Assembly: GCF_030409805.1 (NCBI RefSeq)
Contig: NZ_JAUFQP010000007.1
Span: 186,001 to 250,000 of the forward strand
From: Algibacter miyuki
GTDB lineage: Bacteria; Bacteroidota; Bacteroidia; Flavobacteriales; Flavobacteriaceae
Direction: 5' to 3'
DNA: 64,000 nt
Position numbers and translations under genes: made by a program. Each line of letters opens with the position of its first letter. The first letter of the stretch is position 1. Positions 36,147-45,294 of the stretch are shown here, in pieces. The notes under the pieces were generated by a model. The model made no database searches. It saw only the letters and a program-made list of their open reading frames with translations, and was not told where the DNA came from.

Positions 36147-37598
36147 ATGAAAAAACAATTACTCTCCATTGTCGCCGTTGCAGGTGCCTTAATTTTAAAC
36201 GCTCAAGTAACCTTAGTAAAAGAAATTAACGACGCGGGATCTTCTAATTCTAGCCCTGCAAACCTTACTGTGCACAATGGCCAAATATTTTTTTCAGCCG
36301 ATGATTCCAACGGTTCAAACACACCAGGTGGTGCTCATTTAGGAAAAGAACTTTGGGTTACCGATGGCACCAGTACAGGAACCACTTTTGTAAAAGATAT
36401 ACGTACAGGAAATTCTAGTAGTAACCCCGGTAATCTCTTTACCTTTAACAACAAACTTTATTTTACCGCATTTGATACAAGTTCAGAATTATGGACATCA
36501 GACGGTACCGAAGCAGGAACTACTAAAGTAGACCTTATGTCTACCATTACCGGCGAATCTCCACAACGTTTTGTAGAATTAGATGGTTTAGCTTATTTTA
36601 CTGTAGGTGGCCAACCTGGAAGCACTACAGGAGAAACGGTAAATAAATTAGTGCAATGGGATGGTGTAAACGATGCTGTACAAGTTGCAGATGTTGGTGC
36701 GGGTTACGAAGTGATTTTACAAAACATGATTGTATTCAACAATCAAATTTTCATGTACATGAACTACTCCACAGAAGATGCCACAGTTGGAAATGAACTA
36801 TACGCATATAACCCGACAGCAGATACTTTTTCGCTAATTAAAGATATCGACACCGGAACAGGAGACTCAAGTATTAGCAACTTTACTATATTGGGCAGTA
36901 CACTATATTTTGAAGCAGATAACTCACTATGGAAAACCGATGGAACCACAGCAGGAACTCTTGCTGTAGCATCTGCATCGACTCTTGCTGGTATTGCAAA
37001 TTTATACGCTTGGAATGATCTATTATTTTTTGAAGGAGATGATGGTACAAACGGCGATCAACTTTATGTTTTCAATCCAACCTTAGATACAGTAACAAAC
37101 ATTAGTAATATCTCAGGAAGTGATAATAACCATGATCCAGAAGATTTTACAGCATATAACGGTTATGTATATTATAGCGGTGAGAATGGGACTAGTTCGG
37201 ACAAATTTTTATTTAGAACTGATGGTGTAACCGTATCGCAACTAGACGCTACCATAAAAGAGATAGATGAAGTTACAGTCTTGAACGGTATGTTATATTT
37301 TGAAGGCAATAACGGCTCTACAGGTAAAGAACTATACAGCTTTGACCCATCAACCTTATCTGTTGATAATACTCAAGCAGAAATAATTAGTGTATATCCA
37401 AACCCAACTTCAGATTACATTATGGTTCCAACAACTTTGGTTAACACAAATTACACAATTCATGATCTATCAGGAAAACAAGTCTCTCAAGGCGTTATTT
37501 CTTCAGAAAAAATTGAATTAAATTTAAACAGCGGTATGTATTTATTAAATATAAAAACCGACTTAAGTAGCATTACAAAAAAGATTATGGTGAAGTAA
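36147..37598 (+). CDS. ELWxxDGTxxGT-repeat secreted protein with type A sorting domain
   Basis: This 483-aa protein has a signal peptide (to ~19, LNAQ), several ELWxxDGTxxGT repeats (ELWVTDGTSTGTTFVKDI, ELWTSDGTEAGTTKVD, SLWKTDGTTAGTL) forming a propeller-like beta fold at ~20-400, and a type A type IX sorting domain (~410-483; VYPNPTSDYIMVP, LNSGMYLLNI, KKIMVK). It is therefore exported across the outer membrane by type IX secretion, then cut and anchored or released. It ends the SusCD locus; a strong terminator follows. Function of ELWxxDGT proteins is not known; surface binding is a reasonable guess. Confidence 0.9.
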   Translation: MKKQLLSIVAVAGALILNAQVTLVKEINDAGSSNSSPANLTVHNGQIFFSADDSNGSNTPGGAHLGKELWVTDGTSTGTTFVKDIRTGNSSSNPGNLFTFNNKLYFTAFDTSSELWTSDGTEAGTTKVDLMSTITGESPQRFVELDGLAYFTVGGQPGSTTGETVNKLVQWDGVNDAVQVADVGAGYEVILQNMIVFNNQIFMYMNYSTEDATVGNELYAYNPTADTFSLIKDIDTGTGDSSISNFTILGSTLYFEADNSLWKTDGTTAGTLAVASASTLAGIANLYAWNDLLFFEGDDGTNGDQLYVFNPTLDTVTNISNISGSDNNHDPEDFTAYNGYVYYSGENGTSSDKFLFRTDGVTVSQLDATIKEIDEVTVLNGMLYFEGNNGSTGKELYSFDPSTLSVDNTQAEIISVYPNPTSDYIMVPTTLVNTNYTIHDLSGKQVSQGVISSEKIELNLNSGMYLLNIKTDLSSITKKIMVK

Positions 37599-37628
37599 TT
37601 AATAGCAAATTATTCTTTCTATACTTTG

Positions 37629-37657
37629 AAAAGCCTCGTTAATTCGAGGCTTTTTTT
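37629..37657 (+). terminator. Terminator of the SusCD locus
   Basis: The stem AAAAGCCTCG/CGAGGCTTTT has a 6-nt loop and a run of seven T, 30 bp past the stop. Confidence 0.9.
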
Positions 37658-37725
37658 ATACAATTTTGTAACAAAACACCTGCTTCAACGTTCTAATAGT
37701 CAATCAATCAAAAATCAATCACATT

Positions 37726-38826
37726 ATGCTAAAGCAATTCTTCATCACTTGCTCTGGCGCCGACACCGATATTCTAGAGCAATGCTCTAAAGGTGAACAA
37801 AATAAATACGCGGGCATTGGCGCAACCGTTTTCTTTACTGCATTAATGGCTTTTATAGCCGCTAGTTATGCACTTTACACCGTTTTCGACAATTACTTTG
37901 CTGCCATTGGCTTCGGTTTTATTTGGGGATTACTCATTTTTAATTTAGACCGTTACATCGTTTCTACAATCAAGAAAACCGGTCGCTTTTTAGACGAGTT
38001 ACTCCAAGCTACACCAAGAATTATGCTTGCTGTAATTATAGCCATTGTCATTTCTAAACCTTTAGAATTAAAGATTTTCGAAAAAGAAATTAATCAGGTT
38101 TTATTAGAACAAAAAAACGATTTAACCCTAGCCAACCAAAATCAAATATTAGCACAATTTAATCCAGAAATAACCGCTCTAGAAACAGATATAACAACTC
38201 TAGAAAACGAGGTTATCAGTAAAGAAGCTGAGGTTAATACACTTTACAATATTTACATCGCAGAAGCCGAGGGTACAGCAGGAACTAATAGACTGGGTAA
38301 AGGCCCTGTTTATAAAGAAAAAAGAGAAAAGCACGATGCTTTACTTGCCGAACTTCAGGAATTAAAATTAGAAAACAAAACTAAAAAAGCCGATTTAAAG
38401 CAGCAGAAAACCACACTAAAAACAAATTACCAATTACAGGTTGATACTACACAACCTGTAATTAATAATTTTGATGGATTAATGGCGCGTGTAAATGCTT
38501 TAAACAAATTATCATGGCTGCCATCATTTTTTATATTTCTGTTGTTTTTAGCTATAGAAACCTCACCTATATTGGCGAAATTATTATCCCCAAAAGGCGC
38601 TTACGATTTTAAACTAGAAGATTTAGAATTGGCTATTAAAACCAATGTCCTTCAAAATAAAAATCAATTAGAAGCTTTACTAAAAACTGATAATGCAATT
38701 AACAATCGAGTATATACCGATATAGAAACTGAAGATGAACTTTACAACTATAAGCGCAAAAAAACGAGAGAACTCATGCAATTACAGGCCGATGCTTTTT
38801 ATAAACATCAAAAGAACATTTTATAG
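37726..38826 (+). CDS. DUF4407 membrane protein
   Basis: At 366 aa, it starts with the DUF4407 hallmark FITCSGADTDILEQC, then has hydrophobic segments at ~33-75 and ~90-110, a long charged coiled coil (~125-255, with ETDITTLENEVISKEAE-type heptads), a fourth hydrophobic segment (~265-290) and a charged C-terminal tail. The family is widespread in Bacteroidota without known function. It sits alone after a terminator, convergent with the STAS gene. Confidence 0.88.
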   Translation: MLKQFFITCSGADTDILEQCSKGEQNKYAGIGATVFFTALMAFIAASYALYTVFDNYFAAIGFGFIWGLLIFNLDRYIVSTIKKTGRFLDELLQATPRIMLAVIIAIVISKPLELKIFEKEINQVLLEQKNDLTLANQNQILAQFNPEITALETDITTLENEVISKEAEVNTLYNIYIAEAEGTAGTNRLGKGPVYKEKREKHDALLAELQELKLENKTKKADLKQQKTTLKTNYQLQVDTTQPVINNFDGLMARVNALNKLSWLPSFFIFLLFLAIETSPILAKLLSPKGAYDFKLEDLELAIKTNVLQNKNQLEALLKTDNAINNRVYTDIETEDELYNYKRKKTRELMQLQADAFYKHQKNIL

Positions 38827-38849
38827 ATTCAATATAGGTTATTAATCAA

Positions 38850-39128
38850 TTATGCCGCTACATTAGATTTAAAGTGATCGTATAAACCTTTACTACCTAC
38901 ACCAACAATAGCCATGTTTTTCTTTTTTAAAACAGCTTCGTTATGCAATTCAGCTAAAGCTTTTACTCCATAGCGGTCCATACTTTTCACGTCTTCAATA
39001 CTGATGGTAAGCGTACTTACACGATTAAAAATGTCTTTAAATTCATTATTAAAAATAGCTAAACTATTTTTGTTTAACACGCCTTTAATTTTGAAAAAAT
39101 TGTTGCAGTTTGTAATACGTAATTCCAT
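38850..39128 (-). CDS. STAS-domain protein
   Basis: The 92-aa protein consists only of a STAS fold (sulfate transporter/anti-sigma antagonist): FKIKGVLNKNSLAIFNNEF, LTISIEDVKSMDRYGVKALAELHN and MAIVGVGSKGLYDHF. The usual phosphorylatable Ser/Thr sits in D-[ST]-G in SpoIIAA; here the position reads MDRYG, so regulation by phosphorylation is doubtful. No anti-sigma factor or kinase lies near. Bacterial members are often adaptors in sigma-factor or membrane-transport control. Confidence 0.75.
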   Translation of the reverse strand: MELRITNCNNFFKIKGVLNKNSLAIFNNEFKDIFNRVSTLTISIEDVKSMDRYGVKALAELHNEAVLKKKNMAIVGVGSKGLYDHFKSNVAA

Positions 39129-39488
39129 AATAAGTTAATTTTAAATGATTAAACAATAAATCTGAGGGAGCATAATCGACTGATTATGAATTAAAAGTAT
39201 AAAACATATACGCTTCACCCCTAATTTTATCGACTAAAAGAATTCAACCTTAGCTGAAAAAATTATAGTTGTCAAATTAATCGACGAGATACAATTACTG
39301 TTCCACTTTTTGTGTTACTCTAACAAAAAAACTATTATTTACGCCTTCTTAATTAGAAGATTAATATCATATTATAAACATAAAAACGCCGACTAGCGAT
39401 AAACATTAATTTTACCTAAAATAAAATACTATTATTGAATTGATTCACGTTTAATTAAAATGTGTATTTTAACCTCAAATTTTTTACA
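39129..39488. other. Intergenic region without recognised gene
   Basis: It contains a short inverted repeat (CATAATC at 39171-39177, GATTATG at 39182-39188). No TAnnTTTG box or RNA gene is clear to me. Confidence 0.5.
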
Positions 39489-39917
39489 ATGAAAAAACTG
39501 ATTTTACTAATTTGTCTCGTTTCTGCTTTTAACGGCTATTCTCAAACTGAAGATAAAGATAAAAAGGCCATTCAAAAGGTGTTAAAATCCCAACGCATAG
39601 CATGGTCTAAACACAACATGGAAGGCTTTATGGAAGGCTACTGGAAAAGTGACTCGCTCAAGTTTTACGGCCACAACGGCGTAACTTTAGGGTGGGACAA
39701 TACTTTTGATAGATATGAAAAAAGTTATCCCACAAAAGACCATACCGGCACTTTAAGTTATAAAATAAACGATATTACACAGCTAAGTCCCGAGGTATAT
39801 TACGTATTGGGAGAATTTCATTTAAAACGTGAAGTCGGGAATGCCGATGGTATTTTTATGCTTATTTTCAAGAAAATCGATGGCAAATGGAAAATTATAG
39901 CTGATACTTCTGCTTAA
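39489..39917 (+). CDS. Secreted NTF2-like (SnoaL/DUF4440) protein
   Basis: The ATG at 39489 gives a 142-aa protein with a signal peptide (MKKLILLICLVSAFNGYSQ), so I prefer it to a GTG nine codons upstream. The mature part shows the NTF2-like cone fold signature: KAIQKVLKSQRIAWSKHN-type helix, FMEGYWKSDSLKFYG, a central YVLGEFHLKRE strand and the ending GIFMLIFKKIDGKWKIIADTSA (trimmed). Members bind small molecules or act as inhibitors or enzymes; no active-site set is evident. The gene is monocistronic. Confidence 0.82.
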   Translation: MKKLILLICLVSAFNGYSQTEDKDKKAIQKVLKSQRIAWSKHNMEGFMEGYWKSDSLKFYGHNGVTLGWDNTFDRYEKSYPTKDHTGTLSYKINDITQLSPEVYYVLGEFHLKREVGNADGIFMLIFKKIDGKWKIIADTSA

Positions 39918-39959
39918 AACTTTCCACACATAAAAAACCATTAAAAACGATAAAAACAA

Positions 39960-40538
39960 TTACGTTTTCTTAACGTATTTTGTAATAATAACAATTTGTT
40001 GAGCACCTACTTTACCTTCGATATATTCTGCATTTTCATGATCTAATCGAATGTTTCTAACCGCTGTTCCTTGTTTAGCCACCATGCTCGATCCTTTTAC
40101 TTTTAGATCTTTAATAAGTACTACATTATCGCCTGCTTCTAAAATAACACCGTTTACATCACGATGAATAATTTTACTAGCTGCATCTTCATGTTCGCCA
40201 GTAGCTCTAGCCAACGCCATCGCATCATCATCAAGATACATCATATCTAACAAATCTTTAGGCCAACCTTCGTTACGTAATCTTTGCAGCATACGCCAAG
40301 CCATAATTTGCACGGCAACATGTTCGCTCCACATACTATCATTCAAACAGCGCCAGTGGTTAGCGTCCATATCTTCATCTTCGTTAATTTGATCTAAACA
40401 AGTTTTACAAACAAGTACATCGTTACCCACGTTTTCATTTAATGATGGTGGAATGGTGTATTGGCTTAGGTTTCCCGTAGCAGTACATAATTCGCAACTA
40501 GAATTGCTTCGCTCTTGTAATGTTTGTAAAACGCTCAT
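39960..40538 (-). CDS. PhnA-domain protein
   Basis: The 192-aa protein has an N-terminal zinc-ribbon-like part (CELCTATGNLSQY, VCKTCLDQI) and the C-terminal PhnA domain (VNGVILEAGDNVVLIKDLKVKG core GDNVVLIKDLKVKGSS, then VRNIRLDHENAEYIEGKV). Despite the name, the family has no shown role in phosphonate breakdown. The gene is monocistronic and has no signal peptide. Function is unknown. Confidence 0.9.
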   Translation of the reverse strand: MSVLQTLQERSNSSCELCTATGNLSQYTIPPSLNENVGNDVLVCKTCLDQINEDEDMDANHWRCLNDSMWSEHVAVQIMAWRMLQRLRNEGWPKDLLDMMYLDDDAMALARATGEHEDAASKIIHRDVNGVILEAGDNVVLIKDLKVKGSSMVAKQGTAVRNIRLDHENAEYIEGKVGAQQIVIITKYVKKT

Positions 40539-40619
40539 AAAGTATAATTTTAATTTTGCAATAGTACAGATAAAATAAAGCTTCTACAAATTTAGAATTC
40601 GGTAATGTTTTATTAAATA

Positions 40620-40650
40620 AAAAAACAGGCCCATAAAGCGCCTGTTTTTC
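40620..40650 (-). terminator. Terminator after the 277-aa secreted protein gene
   Basis: AAAAACAGGC at 40621-40630 pairs with GCCTGTTTTT at 40640-40649; T-rich on the minus strand, ~20 bp past the stop. Confidence 0.85.
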
Positions 40651-40668
40651 AGTAAAAAATTAAAACTT

Positions 40669-41502
40669 TTATTTTGAAAGGTCATGAATATAAGTGTATA
40701 TATAATCGCCATGAACTCCAGTAAAGTAAGTAAGCCATGTTTCAATTTTTGCTTTATTCTCTTCGTTATCAGGAAACGTTTCTTTAAATAGCGCATCATC
40801 TCTATCAAACATCTTATCTATATCAGCTAAAGAGTCTAGGAAGTATGCTTCTAAATACTCTGTATTATCGGCACCCCAAGCGTGAACATAAGAAAAATAC
40901 CCTTTAACATATTCGTTTTTAAAAGTGATACCTTTAAGCCCTTCCATATTTAAAGCATCAAACTCTTTGTAGCTACCGTTTTCAGGATAAGCAAAATGAC
41001 TTCTTTTCACATAAACCACCATATCTTTAGTAGGTGCTTCAGCCAAATACTTAAAAGTTGAATTCAACGGTGCATAAATTTCATCGGAATGCTCGTGGGA
41101 ATAGTACGAATCCATATTCTTGAAATGCGCCTTGCGTATTTCACCATCTGGCCAAACCTCTTTTGCTAACTCGGCACTTCTTTTAGCCGATTTATCTATG
41201 TTTTCCCAAGAGCTATAGCCTTCAACCACAAGCAACTCTGTATTATCAGCCGTCATATTATGCAAATACACCGAAGCAAGCAGAATATATTCGTTTCTCT
41301 TAGTTACTTTTTCGAGATACTCTTTTTCCAAGGCTTTCCATTCTGACAATTTAAAATCCTTTTTATTTAAGTCCCAATGCTTTTTGGTTATAACAAGGTA
41401 TTTTAGTTCGTTTTCGGCTTCTTCTTGAGCGTGAAGTAAAGGTGCGCATAGCATTAGAAGCATAAGCGCTCCTATTGCGAAAAATGAATTAGTTGTTTTC
41501 AT
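40669..41502 (-). CDS. Exported protein of unknown function (277 aa)
   Basis: I start at the ATG at 41502, where a signal peptide (MKTTNSFFAIGALMLLML..., cut after LHAQ) begins; 13 more codons upstream are open but unlikely. The mature protein (~250 aa) has repeated aromatic/charged segments such as YLVITKKHWDLNK, LLASVYLHNM, and YSYVHAWGADNTEYLEAYFLD, which resemble the two ferredoxin-like halves of dimeric alpha/beta-barrel proteins (inference). There is no catalytic motif that I know. A terminator follows. Confidence 0.75.
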   Translation of the reverse strand: MKTTNSFFAIGALMLLMLCAPLLHAQEEAENELKYLVITKKHWDLNKKDFKLSEWKALEKEYLEKVTKRNEYILLASVYLHNMTADNTELLVVEGYSSWENIDKSAKRSAELAKEVWPDGEIRKAHFKNMDSYYSHEHSDEIYAPLNSTFKYLAEAPTKDMVVYVKRSHFAYPENGSYKEFDALNMEGLKGITFKNEYVKGYFSYVHAWGADNTEYLEAYFLDSLADIDKMFDRDDALFKETFPDNEENKAKIETWLTYFTGVHGDYIYTYIHDLSK

Positions 41503-41642
41503 AATCTGTTTAAATTTAAAGTGAATATATCCGTTAATCAAATACTACTTTAGAATCTAAGGGAGTTCAAATTATGCTAATAAAAATTTCTATGGATAGG
41601 AGAGTCTTTCAAATATATAAAAACTTATTGACTATCAAGCCT

Positions 41643-42005
41643 TTACAGTAAATTTTCTTTCATTTTCTTCGTCATACCTTTAACAACCATGTCATAAGAA
41701 TGATCAATAAGTTTGAATATAAAGTTGGGACTAAAATCGCCTTCATTAAGGTAAATAGTATTCCAATGTTTTTTACTCATGTGAAATCCGGGACGAATAC
41801 CATCGTATGCTGCGCGAAGTTCTAGCGCATAATCCGGATCGGCTTTTAAGTTTATTGAAGCTTCCCCACGCTCCCATTTTGCTAGTGATGTTAAAACAAA
41901 CATTTTACCCAAAACTTTAAACACCAAAGCATCATTATCAAAAGGAAAAGCTTCCGTAGTGCCTTTCTTTTTTAAACAATATTGGCGTAATTGTTCAATG
42001 TTCAT
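41643..42005 (-). CDS. MmcQ/YjbR-family protein
   Basis: The 120-aa protein carries the family pattern: MNIEQLRQYCLKKKGTTEAFPF at the start (trimmed), VFKVLGKMFVL, INLKADPDYALELR and FHMSKKHWNTIYL. This CyaY-like fold may bind DNA or act as a small adaptor; its role is not established. It is the last of a series of minus-strand genes (41643-45932). Confidence 0.9.
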   Translation of the reverse strand: MNIEQLRQYCLKKKGTTEAFPFDNDALVFKVLGKMFVLTSLAKWERGEASINLKADPDYALELRAAYDGIRPGFHMSKKHWNTIYLNEGDFSPNFIFKLIDHSYDMVVKGMTKKMKENLL

Positions 42006-42046
42006 GTTTAAAATTTATTCAGAATATACGTTTAAAATCAACAGTT

Positions 42047-42655
42047 TTATTTCAATAAGGTTTTATTATTACCTTCAATTTCTAAAGCGGAATAATCTAA
42101 TGTCCAACCCAAAGTTTCCACAATAGTTTCCATGAGTAAAATAGTTTCCAACGCTTCTTTTTGCGCCACTTGAATTAAGCCACTTTCTGGCACTTTATCC
42201 TGAATATGACGTTTAGCTTCTTTATGTAAACCTGTTAAATCCGAAGCTTCAAACCGATTAAATAAACCGTCTGATTTATCATAATAATTCAAATTGGTTT
42301 CAATAGATAAAATTTCAGGTTGCGGAAAATGTTCTAAAATAATTCTCTTTTTTTGAGTATCTGCAATTAATTCTATTTTCGCCAAATCATAACCTACATG
42401 GGCTTTCGCATTGATAACCACTAACGCTTTTTTGCGGCTAGCCACTAATCTTAAAAAGCGCTCTTTAACATCTTCATAATGATAAATCTCAGCAAAATCG
42501 CCTTCCACCGTTATAAACTTACACACCTTTTTAATTTTGTCTAGCAATAAAACCGACTGTGCATTAACCAGATGTTTTTGCTTAAGCGACTTCGCATAAG
42601 TAACACCTGCCAAACTAAACAAAACACCGATTATAATTCCTAAAAATGCTTCCAT
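42047..42655 (-). CDS. DUF4230 membrane-anchored protein
   Basis: This 202-aa protein has one N-terminal membrane helix (~2-22, FLGIIIGVLFSLAGVTYA). Its extracytoplasmic DUF4230 domain has the markers CKFITVEGDFAEIYHYED, KKALVVINAKAHVGYDL and IRLEHFPQPEILSIE-type ILEHFPQPEILSIETN. The family is common near envelope genes but has no assigned function. It is 21 bp downstream of the cyclase gene. Confidence 0.85.
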   Translation of the reverse strand: MEAFLGIIIGVLFSLAGVTYAKSLKQKHLVNAQSVLLLDKIKKVCKFITVEGDFAEIYHYEDVKERFLRLVASRKKALVVINAKAHVGYDLAKIELIADTQKKRIILEHFPQPEILSIETNLNYYDKSDGLFNRFEASDLTGLHKEAKRHIQDKVPESGLIQVAQKEALETILLMETIVETLGWTLDYSALEIEGNNKTLLK

Positions 42656-42676
42656 ACGTTTATTTCTAAATCTCCC

Positions 42677-43429
42677 TTATAGAGCTTCAACTTTATACAA
42701 AATGGGCTTACTAGGCGTGGCATCATTCTCAAAAGGTGCAATTTGCAGATTTAAAAAATACTCGCCATCTTCCACATGGTTTGGCACAAAAATAAACTCT
42801 GTTATTGTGGCATCCATACGTACTTTGCCGTTAATATTCCAAAAGGCTTTATGTGCTAAAAGTTCGCCTTCATCCTTTTCTTTATCAATACTCGGCAAAT
42901 CTATTAATAAATGTTTTACACCTTTTTCTCGCAAATAAAGCGCCGCTTCCTCCAATAAATAAGTTGGATTCGTATTTGAATATTGTCGTGACAATTTATC
43001 CGTAGTATTAGGCAAAGTTCTAATTACCACAGCCTCTCGCTTTTTGTTTCCTAAAGCAAATTGCAACTGTTTTTTAGAAATTACCGAGTCGCCATTAACA
43101 AATTCTGGCGGTACAGTTATAACTTCAGCCAAAAAGAAAAACTGCTTTAAACTTTGGTTTACAGAATGTACTTTTTCGGTAATATGCCCTGCACATTCGG
43201 TATGTGTACCATGCGCATGCGGATTAAAATATATATTATTGAAATTTATACTCGCTCCTGATTTAACACTAGCAACCCGGTCGCCATCTTTTACAGGCTC
43301 TATTTTGGGTGCGCCAATATACCAAGCGTTTACATTATTTTCCGAAGCTTGAATAGCTATAGAAATATCGATTGGTTGTGCTAAATTTATTTGAAGCTTT
43401 CTTGAATTGTATTGAATTTTTGTTTGCAT
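42677..43429 (-). CDS. Cyclase-family (kynurenine formamidase-like) metal-dependent hydrolase
   Basis: From the ATG at 43429 the protein has 250 aa; a TTG six codons upstream overlaps the hemW stop and is less likely. The cyclase family metal motif HxGTHxE is present as HAHGTHTECAGHI, followed by VVIRTLPNT and HLLIDLPSIDKEKDEGELLAHKAFW. Kynurenine formamidases and related hydrolases bind zinc through this motif. No other tryptophan catabolism gene is nearby, so the substrate is unknown. It lies 14 bp after hemW. Confidence 0.88.
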   Translation of the reverse strand: MQTKIQYNSRKLQINLAQPIDISIAIQASENNVNAWYIGAPKIEPVKDGDRVASVKSGASINFNNIYFNPHAHGTHTECAGHITEKVHSVNQSLKQFFFLAEVITVPPEFVNGDSVISKKQLQFALGNKKREAVVIRTLPNTTDKLSRQYSNTNPTYLLEEAALYLREKGVKHLLIDLPSIDKEKDEGELLAHKAFWNINGKVRMDATITEFIFVPNHVEDGEYFLNLQIAPFENDATPSKPILYKVEAL

Positions 43430-43443
43430 AATCCCAAATATAA

Positions 43444-44673
43444 TCAAATCATAAACAATTCCGAAGCAATTCCGTCAACAAGAAACTTCCCGCTTTGAGT
43501 GGTTTTTAAAACCGATTGATTTAAAGTAGATTGCAAATATTTTTCTTCGGAGATTTCAACTCCATTTGACAGCTCTAAAAGCCCTTGATTGATATATTTT
43601 TCTGAATGTTTTTCTAAATGCTGAAGAAATAACGGCCCAAATTCTACCGCAATTCGCTCTAAGGAAACGCCCCAAATGGTTCGTAAACCCGTCATGATAT
43701 ACTCGTTAAACTGATCAGCTTCCGAAAGGGTTTCCACAGTATTTGGCAACTCCTTTTTTTGAATAGATTGAATGTATTTCGCGTTGTTTGAAACATTCCA
43801 ACTACGTTGCTGTTTATTAAACGAATGTGCCGACGGCCCAATGCCTATATACGGTTTTCCTTGCCAATAACTCGTGTTATGTTTTGAGAAAAAAGCAGGT
43901 TTTCCGAAGTTTGAAATTTCGTAATGCACAAATCCTTCTGCAGTTGTTTTTTCAACTAAATGATTAAAATGTTGCAAGGCCAAAGCTTCATCTATTGGCG
44001 GATAAATGCCTTTATTTATAAAAGTATCCAAAGCCGTTTTAGGCTCAACCGTTAAGGCGTAACTAGAAATATGATTGATTCCAAAACTAAAAGCCATCTC
44101 TAAATTTTGGTTCCATTTTTCCAAACTCATATTTGGGATGCCGTAAATTAAATCTATAGTAATATTATCAAAATATTGTGTTGCTTCCTGCAAACAACGC
44201 TTGGCTTCATCTGCATTGTGCGCGCGATTCATGCTTTTTAAATCATCTTCAAAAAACGATTGCACGCCAATACTCAAACGGTTTATGGGGCTTTTTGCTA
44301 ATTCTTTAATTACAGCACTCGATAAATCATCAGGATTGGCCTCTAAAGTAATTTCAGGGTTTCCAACAACCTTATAATTACTGTAAATTGTATCGATAAG
44401 TAATTGTAATTCATCTAAAGTCAACAAACTCGGCGTACCGCCACCAAAATAGATAGTTTCAACAACTAGGTTTTCAAGCTCATTTTTTCTTAACTCTAAC
44501 TCTTTAACTAAACATTGAACCAACTCATCCTTTCTCTTCATAGAAGTTGAAAAATGAAAATCGCAATAAAAGCAGGCCTGCTTACAAAATGGAATATGAA
44601 TATAAATGGCACCACCAACAGGTTCTACCTTTGCCAATTTTATACTGGTTTGAATTTGTTCTAAATGTATCAA
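43444..44673 (-). CDS. hemW: HemW-like radical SAM protein
   Basis: The 409-aa protein has the radical SAM motif CxxxCxxC (Cys30, Cys34, Cys37: FCKQACFYCDF), the GGGTPSLL SAM-binding motif and the C-terminal HemN domain. In HemW (unlike HemN) the motif sequence and length of ~375-410 fit a haem chaperone rather than coproporphyrinogen dehydrogenase. The start is TTG: an in-frame stop lies five codons upstream and no ATG or GTG precedes the conserved YIHIPFC. It lies between ruvC and the cyclase gene. Confidence 0.9.
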   Translation of the reverse strand: MIHLEQIQTSIKLAKVEPVGGAIYIHIPFCKQACFYCDFHFSTSMKRKDELVQCLVKELELRKNELENLVVETIYFGGGTPSLLTLDELQLLIDTIYSNYKVVGNPEITLEANPDDLSSAVIKELAKSPINRLSIGVQSFFEDDLKSMNRAHNADEAKRCLQEATQYFDNITIDLIYGIPNMSLEKWNQNLEMAFSFGINHISSYALTVEPKTALDTFINKGIYPPIDEALALQHFNHLVEKTTAEGFVHYEISNFGKPAFFSKHNTSYWQGKPYIGIGPSAHSFNKQQRSWNVSNNAKYIQSIQKKELPNTVETLSEADQFNEYIMTGLRTIWGVSLERIAVEFGPLFLQHLEKHSEKYINQGLLELSNGVEISEEKYLQSTLNQSVLKTTQSGKFLVDGIASELFMI

Positions 44674-44727
44674 TTTATAGCTTTTAAGACTTTAAATACA
44701 GGTTCTCCTTCTGAAGTTATAAAACCC

Positions 44728-45294
44728 TTATTTTTTGGTTGTTCGTTTTGTTACCCGACTTTCATTTTGCTTTACAAAAGCATCCCAACCGGTATAATTT
44801 TTGCCAATTTCGATACGTCCTGAATTATAAAAATGACACACCGCTGCCGCCAAACCATCGGTAGAATCAAGGTTTTTTGGCAAGGTTTTCAAACCTAATA
44901 AACTTTGAAGCATTTTTGCTACCTGTTCTTTACTCGCGTTACCGCTGCCCGTAATCGCCATTTTTATTTTCTTTGGAAGGTATTCCGTAATCGGGATTTC
45001 ACGACTTAAACCTGCGGCCATAGCCACACCTTGAGCACGCCCTAACTTAAGCATACTTTGCACGTTTTTCCCAAAAAAGGGTGCTTCAATGGCAATTTCG
45101 TCAGGATTATGTGTGTCTATCAATTCTATAGTGCGTTCAAAAATGAGTTTTAATTTCAAATAATGATCGCTGTATTTTTTTAAATCCAATTCGTTCATTT
45201 GAACAAACTCCATCTTTTTACCAACTATTTTTATAAGTCCGAAACCCATAATAGTTGTTCCTGGGTCAATTCCCAAAATAATTCTTTCTTTCAT
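44728..45294 (-). CDS. ruvC: Holliday junction resolvase RuvC
   Basis: From the ATG at 45294 (188 aa), the four catalytic acids are Asp10 (GIDPGTT), Glu70 (IAIEAPFFG), Asp143 and Asp146 (DSTDGLAAA). The fold is RNase H-like, and it cuts four-way junctions with RuvAB. The start codon overlaps the stop of the upstream gene (TAATG), which supports this start over a TTG four codons earlier. Confidence 0.95.
   Translation of the reverse strand: MKERIILGIDPGTTIMGFGLIKIVGKKMEFVQMNELDLKKYSDHYLKLKLIFERTIELIDTHNPDEIAIEAPFFGKNVQSMLKLGRAQGVAMAAGLSREIPITEYLPKKIKMAITGSGNASKEQVAKMLQSLLGLKTLPKNLDSTDGLAAAVCHFYNSGRIEIGKNYTGWDAFVKQNESRVTKRTTKK

Noticed and set aside
40584-40808. 74-codon minus-strand frame
   Set aside because: It overlaps the exported-protein gene and its terminator in another frame; no independent support.
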